A stretch of DNA of 64,000 bases from an uncultured bacterium (GCA_937920515.1 CALEUG010000001.1:1-64000), one strand, 5' to 3'; shown: positions 1 through 9,373, counted from the first letter of the stretch. The notes: generated by a model not told the origin, from the sequence alone. Made by a program: numbers and translations.

Positions 1-393
1 TTCAATTAAAAGTTTTAACAAAACCTTTAAGGGAGGAAGCCCCGCTTTTTCAAGTACTGACTTTATAAAAGCCCTGGCTTCCTCAACCCCAATCCCTGTG
101 GCCGGAGCCCCACCCCGCCGCTCCCATACAGACCCCTTAGACCGGATACCATGTCTTAGCCGGAAAGAAGATTTTTATTGACTTTTATTAGCGGATTTTG
201 TATTTATTGAATCACGGGAGGAACTGGGCCAAGGCAAATGGGTGCCTCAGCTAAGGTAAAGGACTATTGTCTTTTTTTCGAGGGTGGAGTATATTAGTAT
301 GTGTTCAGTATTCGTCAATATTCAGGGCAACAGGATTTTAACGTAGCAAAAGGCCTCAAGATAAACTCATTTGAAGGAAAGGGAATTAACAAT
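1..393. other. Upstream region of the polysaccharide operon
   Basis: I see no convincing gene here. The only ORF reaching into it is a GTG-initiated N-terminal extension of the aminotransferase, which I reject because it has no ribosome-binding site and no family-like sequence. AGGAAGCC near base 34 and GGCTTCCT near base 76 could pair around a long loop, possibly as the terminator of a gene to the left, but no T-run follows. Confidence 0.4.
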
Positions 394-1506
394 ATGCCAA
401 ACATCCCCTTTGTTGACCTGAAGAGCCAGTACCAATCCATCAAGACTGAAATTGATGCTGCCATCCAGTCGGTCCTCAACGACACCGCCTTCGTCGGCGG
501 AAAATACGTTGAAGCCTTCGAGAAGGCTTTTGCCGCCAGTTACGGCGTTAATCACTGCATTTCCTGCGCCAATGGCACCGATGCCATTTACATCAGCCTG
601 AAAGCTGCCGGCATCGGACCCGGAGACGAGGTCATCACCGCTGCCAACACCTTTATCGCCACCTCGGAAGCCATAACTCAGGCCGGGGCCCGCCCTGTCT
701 TCGTTGATAACGACGAGTTTTACCACCTCAACCCGGATAAGCTGGAAGAAAAAATCACCGCAAAAACCAGAGCTGTCATTCCCGTTCATCTTTACGGCCA
801 GCCGGCAGCCATAGATAAAATCAAGGCCATCTGCGACCACCACCACCTGCTCATGATCGAGGACTGCGCCCAGTCCCACTTCGCCACCTTCCATGGCCAG
901 AAAACCGGAACCTTCGGACTGGCCGGAACCTTCAGCTTCTACCCAGGAAAGAACCTCGGGGCCTATGGCGACGGCGGAGCCATCATCACCAATGACGACG
1001 AGTTTGCCCTCCGGGCCCGCCTGTTCGCCAACCATGGCTCCCGGAAAAAATACATCCACGAAATTGAAGGCATAAACAGCCGCCTCGACGGACTGCAGGC
1101 TGCAATCCTGAGCGTCAAGCTAAAATACATTGAAGACTGGAACAGCGCTCGCTACCAGCATGCACTCAAACTCAACGACCTCCTCTCCGACATACCTCAA
1201 ATCACCACCCCCAGAATACGTCCAGGCTGCTCTCACATCTTCCATATTTACTGCATCCGGGTTCCGGAGCGCGAAAAACTGATTGATTACCTCAAGGCTC
1301 AGGGGATCGCCACCAACATCCACTACCCCCATGCTCTCCCCTTCGCCCCGGCCTACGCCCACCTCAACCACAGGCCGGAAGATTTTCCCGTGGCCTACGC
1401 CTACCAGGGCCAGATCCTTTCATTGCCGATGTACCCTGAGTTAACGGAGAAGCAAATAGAGTATATATCGGAATCTTTGCATAAATTTTATTCCAACCGG
1501 GTTTAG
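394..1506 (+). CDS. DegT/DnrJ/EryC1/StrS-family PLP sugar aminotransferase (WbpE-like)
   Basis: This is a PLP-dependent aminotransferase that would install an amino group on a nucleotide-activated keto-sugar in the cytoplasm. The protein is about 370 aa, usual for the family. It opens with the typical IPFVDLKSQY segment. It carries IEDCAQSH and the internal-aldimine lysine in FSFYPGKNLGA (about K186). I chose the ATG at 394, preceded by AAGGAAAGGG, over the track's GTG at 301, which adds 31 residues without family character. The next two genes are a Gfo/Idh dehydrogenase and a hexapeptide acetyltransferase. Together they resemble the WbpE-WbpB-WbpD set that makes UDP-2,3-diacetamido-2,3-dideoxy-glucuronate. 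The exact substrate is inferred from neighbours; the family also serves many other amino sugars. Confidence 0.9.
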   Translation: MPNIPFVDLKSQYQSIKTEIDAAIQSVLNDTAFVGGKYVEAFEKAFAASYGVNHCISCANGTDAIYISLKAAGIGPGDEVITAANTFIATSEAITQAGARPVFVDNDEFYHLNPDKLEEKITAKTRAVIPVHLYGQPAAIDKIKAICDHHHLLMIEDCAQSHFATFHGQKTGTFGLAGTFSFYPGKNLGAYGDGGAIITNDDEFALRARLFANHGSRKKYIHEIEGINSRLDGLQAAILSVKLKYIEDWNSARYQHALKLNDLLSDIPQITTPRIRPGCSHIFHIYCIRVPEREKLIDYLKAQGIATNIHYPHALPFAPAYAHLNHRPEDFPVAYAYQGQILSLPMYPELTEKQIEYISESLHKFYSNRV

Positions 1507-1538
1507 CCAAGGACCCGGCGGAAAAAGGGAGCGGAGAC

Positions 1539-2561
1539 ATGATAAATGTCGGCGTTATCGGTTTCGGTTACTGGGGGCCGAACGTAGCCAGAAACTTCAA
1601 CGCCAGCCCGGAGGCCAGGCTCACGGCCGTCTGTGACCTGCGCCCACAACGGATGCTGGTGGCTACTTCGACCTACCCCTTCATCAAGGCTTATGCCAAC
1701 CCGGACGAGCTGATCAAGGACCCGGAAATAGATGTGGTGGCCGTGGTCACGCCTGTTTCCAGCCATTATGACCTGGCCCGCAAGGCCCTGCTCAACGGCA
1801 AGCACATCTTCGTGGAAAAGCCCTTCACCCTGAACAGCCAGGAAGCGGAAGACCTGATCGAGCTGGCCGCCAAAAAGAACCTAAAAATCATGGTGGACCA
1901 TACCTTTCTGTTCACCGGCGCTGTCATGAAAATGAAAGAACTCATCGACTCGGGCGAACTCGGAGACATTCTCTTCTACGACTCGGTCCGGGTTAACCTG
2001 GGCCTTTTCCAGCACGACGTCAACGTGGTCTGGGATTTAGCCCCCCATGATTTTTCAATTATGTGTCACCTGATCAAGGAAAAACCGCTGGCCGTCTCGG
2101 CCCAGGGCGTTTCCCACTACAACGGCGATTTTGAGGACGTGGCTTACATCACGGTTTACTTCAACACCCCTCACCTCATAGCCCATTTCCACGTCAACTG
2201 GCTCAGCCCGGTTAAGGTGCGCCGCACCATCATCAGCGGCAACCGCAAGATGCTCCTCTGGGATGACATTTCGGCCGACGAAAAGGTCAAAATCTACGAC
2301 CGCGGAGTGGAGCTCAAGATCCAGACCTCAGAAGAACACGTCCACAACATGCTCATTAATTACCGCATCGGCGACGTCTACGTGCCCAAGCTGGAACCCA
2401 CCGAGGCCCTGAAGAAAGAAGTTGATTATTTCATAGAATGCCTGCAGCAGAACAAGGAACCTGTCAACAACGGCCAGGCCGGTCTGATGGTGGTCAGGTT
2501 GCTCGAAGCTTCCAACAGGTCTATCGCCCAGAAGGGCCATCTGGTAAAATTAACAGAGTAA
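1539..2561 (+). CDS. Gfo/Idh/MocA-family nucleotide-sugar dehydrogenase (WbpB-like)
   Basis: This is an NAD(P)-dependent oxidoreductase of 340 aa, a normal length for the family. The N-terminus has the Rossmann fingerprint GVIGFGYWGPNVARNF. The family motif VEKPF lies at about residue 94, inside GKHIFVEKPFTLN. VWDLAPHDFSIM resembles the catalytic-domain region of WbpB-type enzymes. Its likely role is oxidation of C3 of a UDP-GlcNAc-uronate to give the keto substrate of the upstream aminotransferase. The ATG at 1539 has GGGAGCGGAG upstream and lies 32 nt after the aminotransferase stop, consistent with one transcript. No WbpA-type 6-dehydrogenase is visible in the window. Confidence 0.85.
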   Translation: MINVGVIGFGYWGPNVARNFNASPEARLTAVCDLRPQRMLVATSTYPFIKAYANPDELIKDPEIDVVAVVTPVSSHYDLARKALLNGKHIFVEKPFTLNSQEAEDLIELAAKKNLKIMVDHTFLFTGAVMKMKELIDSGELGDILFYDSVRVNLGLFQHDVNVVWDLAPHDFSIMCHLIKEKPLAVSAQGVSHYNGDFEDVAYITVYFNTPHLIAHFHVNWLSPVKVRRTIISGNRKMLLWDDISADEKVKIYDRGVELKIQTSEEHVHNMLINYRIGDVYVPKLEPTEALKKEVDYFIECLQQNKEPVNNGQAGLMVVRLLEASNRSIAQKGHLVKLTE

Positions 2562-2589
2562 TAGAATTCAAGCTTAAAGGGAGGACCTG

Positions 2590-3063
2590 ATGGAATACTG
2601 TCGCATTGCCCCCGATGTTAAGCTGGGGGAAAACGTAAAAATTTTCGCCTTCGTCAACCTCTACGGTTGCACCATCGGCGACAACACCAAGATCGGAACC
2701 TTCGTGGAAATTCAAAAGGGCGCGGTCATCGGCAAAAACTGCAAGATTTCTTCGCATACCTTCATCTGCGAGGGCGTGACCATCGAAGACGGGGTCTTTA
2801 TCGGCCACGGCGTAACCTTTATCAACGACCTTTATCCACGGGCCACAACCGAGGAAGGTTCCCTCCAGACCGAGCAGGACTGGAAGGTTATTCCGACCAC
2901 CGTCAAAAAGCGGGCTTCAATTGGCTCTGGCACCACCATCCTGGCCGGGGTCACCATCGGCGAAGAAGCCATAGTCGGGGCCGGCTCGGTGGTTACTAAG
3001 GATGTCCCGCCGCGCACGGTGGTGGCCGGCAACCCGGCCCGGGTGCTGCGCACGCTTGACTGA
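2590..3063 (+). CDS. Left-handed beta-helix N-acetyltransferase (WbpD-like)
   Basis: This 157-aa protein is made almost entirely of hexapeptide repeats ([LIV]-G-x4), such as CTIGDNTKIGTFVEI and GVTIGEEAIVGAGSVVTKDV. It therefore folds as a left-handed beta-helix acetyltransferase, usually a trimer with acetyl-CoA between subunits. The segment TFINDLYPRAT is characteristic of the WbpD/sugar 3-N-acetyltransferase subgroup. It would acetylate the 3-amino group added by the aminotransferase two genes upstream. The ATG follows AAAGGGAGG at good spacing, 28 nt after the dehydrogenase stop. Family assignment is firm; the exact sugar comes from context. Confidence 0.88.
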   Translation: MEYCRIAPDVKLGENVKIFAFVNLYGCTIGDNTKIGTFVEIQKGAVIGKNCKISSHTFICEGVTIEDGVFIGHGVTFINDLYPRATTEEGSLQTEQDWKVIPTTVKKRASIGSGTTILAGVTIGEEAIVGAGSVVTKDVPPRTVVAGNPARVLRTLD

Positions 3064-3077
3064 TAAGCGGGACTTTG

Positions 3078-3095
3078 TGATATAAATTTATATCA
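3078..3095. promoter_or_regulatory. Perfect 18-bp AT-rich palindrome, possible operator
   Basis: TGATATAAATTTATATCA is a perfect inverted repeat with no spacer. It sits in the 56-nt gap between the acetyltransferase stop and the priming-transferase start. A dimeric repressor could bind it, or it could be part of an AT-rich promoter. No other copy was noticed in the window. Confidence 0.35.
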
Positions 3096-3119
3096 TAGGG
3101 TACAGCCGGGAACGGGGCC

Positions 3120-4574
3120 ATGCTGAAAGAACGGGACCGATTTTTAAAGGAAGTTGCCTTCCTTCTTGACATTTTATTTCTGACCGCAGCTTATATCCTG
3201 TCCTATGGCCTCAGGGAATTATTCGATGTCAACCTGAAACTTTCCCGGCTCATTCCGGAAGCCGAAGTCAGCGGCACTCCCCTTTCCACCTTTCATCAGT
3301 ATGCCCTGGCCTATTTCCTGGGAATTTTTATCTGGATCCTGGCCCTATTCCTGAGCAGAAGCTATAAGTTCCTGCGAATTGAACCTTATTATCGGACCGC
3401 GGCCAGGGTGATCAACTCTTCTGTGCTGATGTTTTTTGGTTACGGAACGGCCCTGTTCGTCCTGAAAGCGGCCTATCTCAGCCGGCTTTTCTTTTTCATT
3501 TTCATAGTGACCGGCACCCTGTCCCTGCTTGTTGACCGGGCCATCGTCGTTGCCGCCCTCAGAAAAATTCACGAGCAGGGTTACAACTGGCGGCATATCC
3601 TGGTGGTCGGAACCGGAAATCGAGCGGAGCAATTCATAAACAAGGTACGGAAGAACCCCGACTGGGGGCTCAAGGTTATCGGGGTCATCAACGACGACGA
3701 GCAGCGGGATATAAAGGAAGTAAACGGGGTTAAAGTGATAGGCAGCATGAAGGATCTGCTTGATATCTTCCACCGGGTGCCGGTTGACCAGGTGGTTTTT
3801 GTCCTGCCGCGCTCAAGGCTCAACCAGATCCAGGAAGCCCTCCACATCTGCGAGGTGGAAGGCAAGGAAACTTCCATAGCCATAGACCTTTACGACATGA
3901 AGATTGCCCGCTCGGTGATAACCGAAATAGATGGCATACCCCTTTTGAGTTATAACACTGTCCGCATCGGTGAGTGGCAGCTTTTAGTCAAGCGGGCCAT
4001 GGATATATTTATTTCTTCGCTGGCCATTCTCATCTTGAGCCCGATTTACGTGGCCGCAGCTGTGGCCATCAAGCTTACTTCCCCTGGCCCGGTCTTTTTC
4101 AGGCAGGAGCGACTGGGTCTTCATGGACGGAAATTTAAGCTGCTCAAGTTCCGGACGATGAGAATCGATGCCGATAAGCATCTTTCCCGGGTCAACGACC
4201 TGGCCGAAATGACGACACCTGAATTCAAGAACAAGAAATTAAAATATATCACTCCGGTCGGTCGCTTCCTGAGAAAATTCAGCATAGATGAATTCCCCCA
4301 GTTCTTTAACGTCCTGGCCGGCGATATGAGCATCGTCGGGCCCAGGCCGACTGTGCCCTGCGAGGTGGAAAAATACGAGGTCTGGCAGCGCCGTCGCTTT
4401 TCCATGAAGCCGGGTATCACCTGCCTGTGGCAGATATCCGGCCGTAACGAAATAGACCACAACGGCTGGATGAAGCTGGACCTGGAATACATCGACAATT
4501 TTTCACTGTGGCTTGATGTTAGCATAATTTTCAAGACCATACCGGCAGTCCTGTTTGGAAAAGGCGCCTATTGA
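3120..4574 (+). CDS. Polyprenyl-phosphate sugar-1-phosphate transferase (priming enzyme)
   Basis: This is the membrane enzyme that transfers a sugar-1-phosphate from a nucleotide sugar to undecaprenyl phosphate, starting a polysaccharide repeat unit. The 484-aa length fits the large WbaP/WcaJ-type subgroup. Several hydrophobic helices occupy residues 10-140. A Rossmann-like middle segment follows (HILVVGTGNRAEQF). The C-terminal bacterial sugar transferase domain starts near residue 288 (KRAMDIFISSLAILILSP). It contains the conserved PGPVFFRQERLG, KFRTM, IDEFPQFFNVLAGDMSIVGPRP and KPGITCLWQISGR motifs. The neighbouring nucleotide-sugar genes suggest a diacetamido-uronic acid or its precursor as substrate. 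Confidence 0.92.
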   Translation: MLKERDRFLKEVAFLLDILFLTAAYILSYGLRELFDVNLKLSRLIPEAEVSGTPLSTFHQYALAYFLGIFIWILALFLSRSYKFLRIEPYYRTAARVINSSVLMFFGYGTALFVLKAAYLSRLFFFIFIVTGTLSLLVDRAIVVAALRKIHEQGYNWRHILVVGTGNRAEQFINKVRKNPDWGLKVIGVINDDEQRDIKEVNGVKVIGSMKDLLDIFHRVPVDQVVFVLPRSRLNQIQEALHICEVEGKETSIAIDLYDMKIARSVITEIDGIPLLSYNTVRIGEWQLLVKRAMDIFISSLAILILSPIYVAAAVAIKLTSPGPVFFRQERLGLHGRKFKLLKFRTMRIDADKHLSRVNDLAEMTTPEFKNKKLKYITPVGRFLRKFSIDEFPQFFNVLAGDMSIVGPRPTVPCEVEKYEVWQRRRFSMKPGITCLWQISGRNEIDHNGWMKLDLEYIDNFSLWLDVSIIFKTIPAVLFGKGAY

Positions 4575-4614
4575 AGACTGAAGCTTTTAATGGTATAAAG
4601 AAACGGGGCAAAAA

Positions 4615-5919
4615 TTGAAATTAGAAAAAATTGCAGCCTGCCTTGTTTTTTTATTATCCCTGTCTGCTTTCATAACCTTTCCTGCCCCGGCCAGGGCCCA
4701 GAGCGCCAACTGGATGACTACCTCTGTCCTGGGACTGCTGCCGGCTGCCCCCTGGAAGATGGGTATACTGAGGGGCTACCGGGCTTTTACTCTGGGCAAC
4801 GCAGGCTACGATTCTGACATCTACTATGGTTTCCGGGGCGAAGAATACCCCGATTTCACCTTCACCGCCGGCCCCTCCTTCCAGTGGTTTGTGCCGCTTA
4901 AGAAATTGATAATTTTTGACACCTACCAGCAGCTCCAGGGCGCATTTTACGTCAAAAACGAAAAGGAAAAAGCCTTTAATTACAGGACACACGCTCAGGT
5001 CCACTTCCTTTCCAAGAAATTCTACGGTAAAACAGCACTCTTTTATAACAACAGTCGCCGCCGCTTCAGCCCGGAGCTTATACTGAATATCAGGGAAGAA
5101 CAACTGGCCTGGGATGGCCTGATGCTCTGGCAATTCTCAAGGTCAGGGGCTGTGGCCTGGCAGCTCCGCACCGCCAGGTATAACTACAGCAATGCCGAAT
5201 ACGAAGGAATCTCGCTCGACCGGGAATTAAACCGTCGGGAAATATACGGCGACACTTTCCTTTATTTTCAGCCCAACCCGAAGTTCAGGTTCTTCTTGAA
5301 CGGCCAGATGGGTTTTTATAATTTCAAATACATAGAATCGAAGATAAAGGACAGCTGGAGCTATGCCGTCCTCGGGGGGCTGGAATTCACGCCCGAACTC
5401 TCGCCGACCGGGACCACCTTCCAGGGCGGTTTCAGCATAGGCTACATTTATCTTGACCCGAAAACCCCAACTTACCAGCCAGCCTCGGATATTGTGGGCA
5501 ATGGCTCGGTAAGCATAACTCTGAGCCGCTGGCTGACTGCCAGGGGGTATTATGCCAGGAATTTCAGTGTTTCCATATACTCCAGCTTGCTGCACTACCT
5601 GAGCACGATTTACGGTGGCGGGCTGACCTTTCGCCTGAGCAACAGGGTGAGCCTGGGTAATAACCTAACTTTCGGACAGACCGAGTATCCCTTTGAAAGA
5701 GAAGGCTGGGCCACGTCCCCTGCCTACAAGTTCATCACGCTTTCGGCTAACCTGGGAATAAGGCTGGGAAAGGAATGGAATTTTAACTTCTTCGGGAACA
5801 TGAGCCAGAGGAAAATTTTCCCCGCTGAGCAAAAACTTAACCGCTATTTCATCGGTTTCAGCCTTACTTTCGGCTCGGTCCCCGGCGAAAATGTTTTGCC
5901 AATACCTTCGCTGATATGA
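4615..5919 (+). CDS. Outer-membrane beta-barrel protein of the polysaccharide locus
   Basis: This is a 434-aa protein with a TTG start, a hydrophobic signal peptide (LVFLLSLSAFITFPAPARA) and then a long run of alternating, aromatic-rich strands such as FTFTAGPSFQWFVPL and GGFSIGYIYLD. This pattern indicates an outer-membrane beta-barrel. I do not recognise a specific family. Its position between the priming transferase and the Wza-type export gene suggests a part in secreting or anchoring the polysaccharide. Similar barrels occur in capsule and exopolysaccharide loci of several phyla. The role is inferred from context; the barrel prediction is from composition only. Confidence 0.7.
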   Translation: MKLEKIAACLVFLLSLSAFITFPAPARAQSANWMTTSVLGLLPAAPWKMGILRGYRAFTLGNAGYDSDIYYGFRGEEYPDFTFTAGPSFQWFVPLKKLIIFDTYQQLQGAFYVKNEKEKAFNYRTHAQVHFLSKKFYGKTALFYNNSRRRFSPELILNIREEQLAWDGLMLWQFSRSGAVAWQLRTARYNYSNAEYEGISLDRELNRREIYGDTFLYFQPNPKFRFFLNGQMGFYNFKYIESKIKDSWSYAVLGGLEFTPELSPTGTTFQGGFSIGYIYLDPKTPTYQPASDIVGNGSVSITLSRWLTARGYYARNFSVSIYSSLLHYLSTIYGGGLTFRLSNRVSLGNNLTFGQTEYPFEREGWATSPAYKFITLSANLGIRLGKEWNFNFFGNMSQRKIFPAEQKLNRYFIGFSLTFGSVPGENVLPIPSLI

Positions 5920-5977
5920 AATATAAAAGGCTTAAAACGACAAAATATAAGAAAGCTACCGGATGGAGAGAAGCGGA

Positions 5978-6844
5978 ATGAAAAAGCGCAGAAGATCGAG
6001 AACTATTTTGGGTGGTATTTTTCTAATTTTTGCCCTTGTTTTCTGGCTGAGCCCTGTCCAGGCCCGGCAGCAGGCAGAGAAGGCCCAGGCCAGCCAGGTG
6101 GTTGAATACCGTATCGGGGCCAAGGACCTGCTGGAGATTAAGGTCTACGAGCTACCCGAGCTCAACCAGACGGTGCGGGTAGCCGAAGACGGTACCATTA
6201 CCTTAGCCGTGGTCGGTCCGGTGCCAGCCTCCGGCCTGACCGCCCAGGAGCTTGAGAAGCGAATCGCCGCCATCCTGAATGAAAAATACACCAAGAGTGC
6301 TCACGTTACGGTTATAATCAGGGAACACCAGAAGATCGCCGTTCTGGGAGCGGTCAGTCGACCCGGGCTTTACGAGATGGCCGGCCCCACCACCCTTGTC
6401 CAGATATTATCGGAAGCCGGCGGTCTGACCCAGCAGGCCGGCAAGGAAATTCACATCTTGAGGCAGCAGGACAACGGCAATAAAGAAAGAATAGTGCTGG
6501 GCGTTGATGACCTGATGAGGCGGAGCCAGGATGCCAACATTATTCTAAAACCCAAAGATGAAATTATCGTACCTTTTGACCAGACCCTGACCGTCTTTGT
6601 CTACGGCGAAGTCAGAAATCCCGGGGCCATCCAGTTCCTGGAATCAAAGGGGCTGACCCTGCTCAAGGCCGTGGCCCAGGCCGGTGGCCTGACCGAGTGG
6701 GCCAACGCCGTCCAGGTCCTGGTTAAAAGAAAAGACCCGCAGACCGGCAGGGAAAAGAACCTGTGGTTTAACCTGAAAAAAATTATAGATGGCAAACGTC
6801 CTGATTTCCCCCTGCAGGATGGAGATATCATTGTGGTCAAGTAG
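5978..6844 (+). CDS. Polysaccharide export protein, Wza/poly_export family
   Basis: This periplasmic/outer-membrane component would form the translocation channel for the polymer. I chose the ATG at 5978 because GGAGAG lies about 8 nt upstream; the track's ATG at 5963 lacks a good site. The resulting 288-aa protein has a basic N-terminus plus signal peptide ending near SPVQA. The poly_export domain follows (YRIGAKDLLEIKVYELPELNQTVRVAEDGTI). Two SLBB-type segments come next: VAVLGAVSRPGLYEM and VFVYGEVRNPGAIQF, each followed by an AGGL motif. No lipobox cysteine is evident. It lies directly upstream of its usual partner, a Wzz/BY-kinase. Confidence 0.9.
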   Translation: MKKRRRSRTILGGIFLIFALVFWLSPVQARQQAEKAQASQVVEYRIGAKDLLEIKVYELPELNQTVRVAEDGTITLAVVGPVPASGLTAQELEKRIAAILNEKYTKSAHVTVIIREHQKIAVLGAVSRPGLYEMAGPTTLVQILSEAGGLTQQAGKEIHILRQQDNGNKERIVLGVDDLMRRSQDANIILKPKDEIIVPFDQTLTVFVYGEVRNPGAIQFLESKGLTLLKAVAQAGGLTEWANAVQVLVKRKDPQTGREKNLWFNLKKIIDGKRPDFPLQDGDIIVVK

Positions 6845-6959
6845 CACCGGAATCAGGCCAAAAGCTTAACTTAGATGGACTCAATAAGAGCAGGGAAGTT
6901 TAAAAAATGGGAAAAAAAGAGAAGCTAACAAGAAACGAATTAAATATTCAGGATAGAAC

Positions 6960-9242
6960 ATGCATAAATTAACTTCAGGCAACTTAAACAGGCCAGCCCA
7001 GCAGAACCTGCTGGAACAGATACTTTATTACTGGCACGCCATGCTCAGGTGGAAATGGACCGGCCTGACGACGGCTTTCTTGATAATAACCCTGACCCTG
7101 GTCTATATCTTTATTTCGCCGCACATCTATTCAGCCAAAGGCACCATCTGGATAGATGAGACCCAGAGTGTGCTACCGTTTGAGGAATTATCCCGCCTTA
7201 GCGGTGGAATTAATTCCCAGAGCCACGCCCTGCTGCTTAAAAGCCGGTCGCTGGCTTCAGACGTCATCGAAAAGATGCAGCTCCACCAGCACCCGGAATT
7301 TATGGGACCCAGACTTCCGGTCAAGCTGGCCTCGGAAAAAATTGAACCCGATAACCCGGTTTTCAAAGAAAGGCTCATAGACGAATTTATCGCCAGCCTT
7401 AATGTTTCCCCCATCGCCGGCACCAAGTTAATCCAGGTTAGCTTTGACCACAAGAATCCGCGACTGGCCGCCGAGGTGCTAAACACCCTTCTGGATTCCT
7501 ACATAGAAATGCTGATCAAGCGCAAGTACACCGCCTCCGAGCAGGCCACCGAATTTTTAAGCACCCAGATCGCAGCCCTTAGACAAGACATTGAAGAGGC
7601 CGAAAAGAAGCTGGCCGAGCTGGGAACGGCCCAGGGCATCCTGCCCCTGAGCTCGGCTGAAGCCCCGTTGATTTCCAAGATAACCGAGGTCAACACTGCC
7701 CTGACCGCAGCCACTCTGGATCGGGTCAATAAATACACCACTTACAACCAGTTCAAAGCTCTGAGGCCGGAAGAGTTGCCCGAATCCCCGTCCAACCCGG
7801 CCATTACCCGCCTGCGCGAGCAGTACGCCCTGCTCAGCCGGGAATATGCCCGGCGGCTGGCCACCCTTAAACCCGAATACCCCGAAATGCAGAAGCTCAA
7901 ATCCGAGATTGAAGCTACCTACGAGTCATTGAACAGGGAGAAAGAAAACTTAATCAAGACAGCCTATGCCGAATACCAGGGAGCTCTGGCCAAAGAACAG
8001 AACCTGCAGAGGCTGTTAGACGACCTCAAGGCCCAGGCTTACAGGGCCAACAGCACGGCCATCCTTTATAACAGCCTGAAAATAGAAACGGAAAACAAAA
8101 AAGCCCTGCTGGAAGCCCTGTCCAAGAGACAGAGCGAAACCGACCTGGCCTCTCGCCTTAAAGACCTCCAGGCCCTGAATGTCTGGATAGTGGATAAAGC
8201 TTCTTTACCGGTAGACCCTTCTTTTCCCAACCGCCGCAAGACTTTACTGATCGGTTTCCTGCTGGCCCTGGCTGGTGGAGCCGGAACTTCCCTCTTCATC
8301 AATTACCTGGTGTCCACCGTTAAGTCATCCCGCGATGTCCTCCAGGCCACCGGCTGGCCCACCATCGGCACCATCCCGGCCTTCGAAAAAGAATACAAGC
8401 CGAAGGGGCCCCGGGCCGAGTTTCGAACCCTGTCCAGCTTGCTCAAGGGCAAACCAGGCATTCTGGAAAAAAAGAAGAAAAAGCACAATCCACATAAACC
8501 GAAGGACCTATCGTTGAAACCCGACCAGCCTTCCGCTGCCGAGCCTGACCACAACAACCACCAGATCGAGCTTATCATCCAGCGCGAACCGCGCTGCATC
8601 CAGTCCGAAGCTTTCCGCTCGATCAGGACTTCCCTGCTGCTGTCGTTAGATAGCCCCGCCCGCCGGGCCCTGATTCTCTCCAGCCCCCTGAGCAAGGACG
8701 GGAAATCATCTGTAATCTCCAATCTGGCCCTGGCCCTGGCTCAAGCTCACAAGCGGGTGGTGGTGGTGGATTCAGACCTGAGAAAGCCCCGGATGCAGGA
8801 AATCTTTAACCTGGATTACACCTGGGGCCTGACCCATTTTCTGAGTGCCATCGTCGACGCTTCAGAAATAATCCGTCCGACCGCCTACACCAATCTGTTC
8901 GTGGTGCCTTCGGGCATAACTCCTACCGACCCGCTGGAGATAATGTTCTCCGACAAGATGAAAGCCTTCATCAACTTTCTGAAGCAGCAATTTGACTTTG
9001 TGCTTTTCGACTCGCCTCCCATCCTGGCCGTATCAGACGCCCTGGTGCTCGGCAAACAGGTTGACGGCCTGATAATGGTGGTCAGGGCCGGCCAGACGCC
9101 GCTCAATGCCCTGAAACAGGCCCGGAACAAGGTGGAAGACCACAAAATAAACTGCCTGGGGGTGATCATCAACGGCGTTAGCCTCCTGGAACAGGAAGGC
9201 TATTACGCCAGGCAGTATTATCACTATTCCAAGCCACTCTAA
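6960..9242 (+). CDS. Wzz/BY-kinase fusion: polysaccharide co-polymerase with tyrosine autokinase
   Basis: This 760-aa inner-membrane protein controls polysaccharide chain length and export through autophosphorylation. The Wzz domain has a first membrane helix near residue 40, a long periplasmic coiled coil (about 190-410) and a second helix near 430. A Lys-rich linker (EKKKKKHNPHKPK) leads into the cytoplasmic kinase. Its P-loop is SPLSKDGKSS (about 572-582), with Walker A-prime VVVVDSDLRKPR and Walker B FVLFDSPP. The C-terminus is a tyrosine cluster (GYYARQYYHYSKPL), as in BY-kinases where these residues are autophosphorylated. No separate phosphatase gene is seen in this window. Confidence 0.93.
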   Translation: MHKLTSGNLNRPAQQNLLEQILYYWHAMLRWKWTGLTTAFLIITLTLVYIFISPHIYSAKGTIWIDETQSVLPFEELSRLSGGINSQSHALLLKSRSLASDVIEKMQLHQHPEFMGPRLPVKLASEKIEPDNPVFKERLIDEFIASLNVSPIAGTKLIQVSFDHKNPRLAAEVLNTLLDSYIEMLIKRKYTASEQATEFLSTQIAALRQDIEEAEKKLAELGTAQGILPLSSAEAPLISKITEVNTALTAATLDRVNKYTTYNQFKALRPEELPESPSNPAITRLREQYALLSREYARRLATLKPEYPEMQKLKSEIEATYESLNREKENLIKTAYAEYQGALAKEQNLQRLLDDLKAQAYRANSTAILYNSLKIETENKKALLEALSKRQSETDLASRLKDLQALNVWIVDKASLPVDPSFPNRRKTLLIGFLLALAGGAGTSLFINYLVSTVKSSRDVLQATGWPTIGTIPAFEKEYKPKGPRAEFRTLSSLLKGKPGILEKKKKKHNPHKPKDLSLKPDQPSAAEPDHNNHQIELIIQREPRCIQSEAFRSIRTSLLLSLDSPARRALILSSPLSKDGKSSVISNLALALAQAHKRVVVVDSDLRKPRMQEIFNLDYTWGLTHFLSAIVDASEIIRPTAYTNLFVVPSGITPTDPLEIMFSDKMKAFINFLKQQFDFVLFDSPPILAVSDALVLGKQVDGLIMVVRAGQTPLNALKQARNKVEDHKINCLGVIINGVSLLEQEGYYARQYYHYSKPL

Positions 9243-9346
9243 AGGTCGTAAAAAATATGTTGAAAACAGACCTGGCTTTATAGAAAATAATAAAAGGCCC
9301 GGGCAATTCTGGAACGGAAGCCCGACGGGTTGATCATGATTTGTTT

Positions 9347-9373
9347 GTTGCTTTTACGACGGGCAAAAGCAAC
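9347..9373. other. Perfect 9-bp hairpin upstream of the PAS-GGDEF gene
   Basis: GTTGCTTTT and AAAAGCAAC pair around the 9-nt loop ACGACGGGC, about 105 nt downstream of the BY-kinase stop and 84 nt before the PAS-GGDEF start. There is no clean T-run, so this is at best a weak terminator or an mRNA leader structure. Confidence 0.35.

Noticed and set aside
367-1059. Long antisense ORFs (this one and many others opposite real genes, such as 28629-30023 and 18112-19065)
   Set aside because: They mirror strongly recognised genes on the other strand and are codon-bias shadows in GC-rich coding DNA.
9299-9345. GGAACGGAAGCC upstream of the PAS-GGDEF gene recalls the c-di-GMP (GEMM) riboswitch
   Set aside because: The GGCAAACC segment, GNRA loop and pairing helices of GEMM are not present; similarity covers only a few bases.
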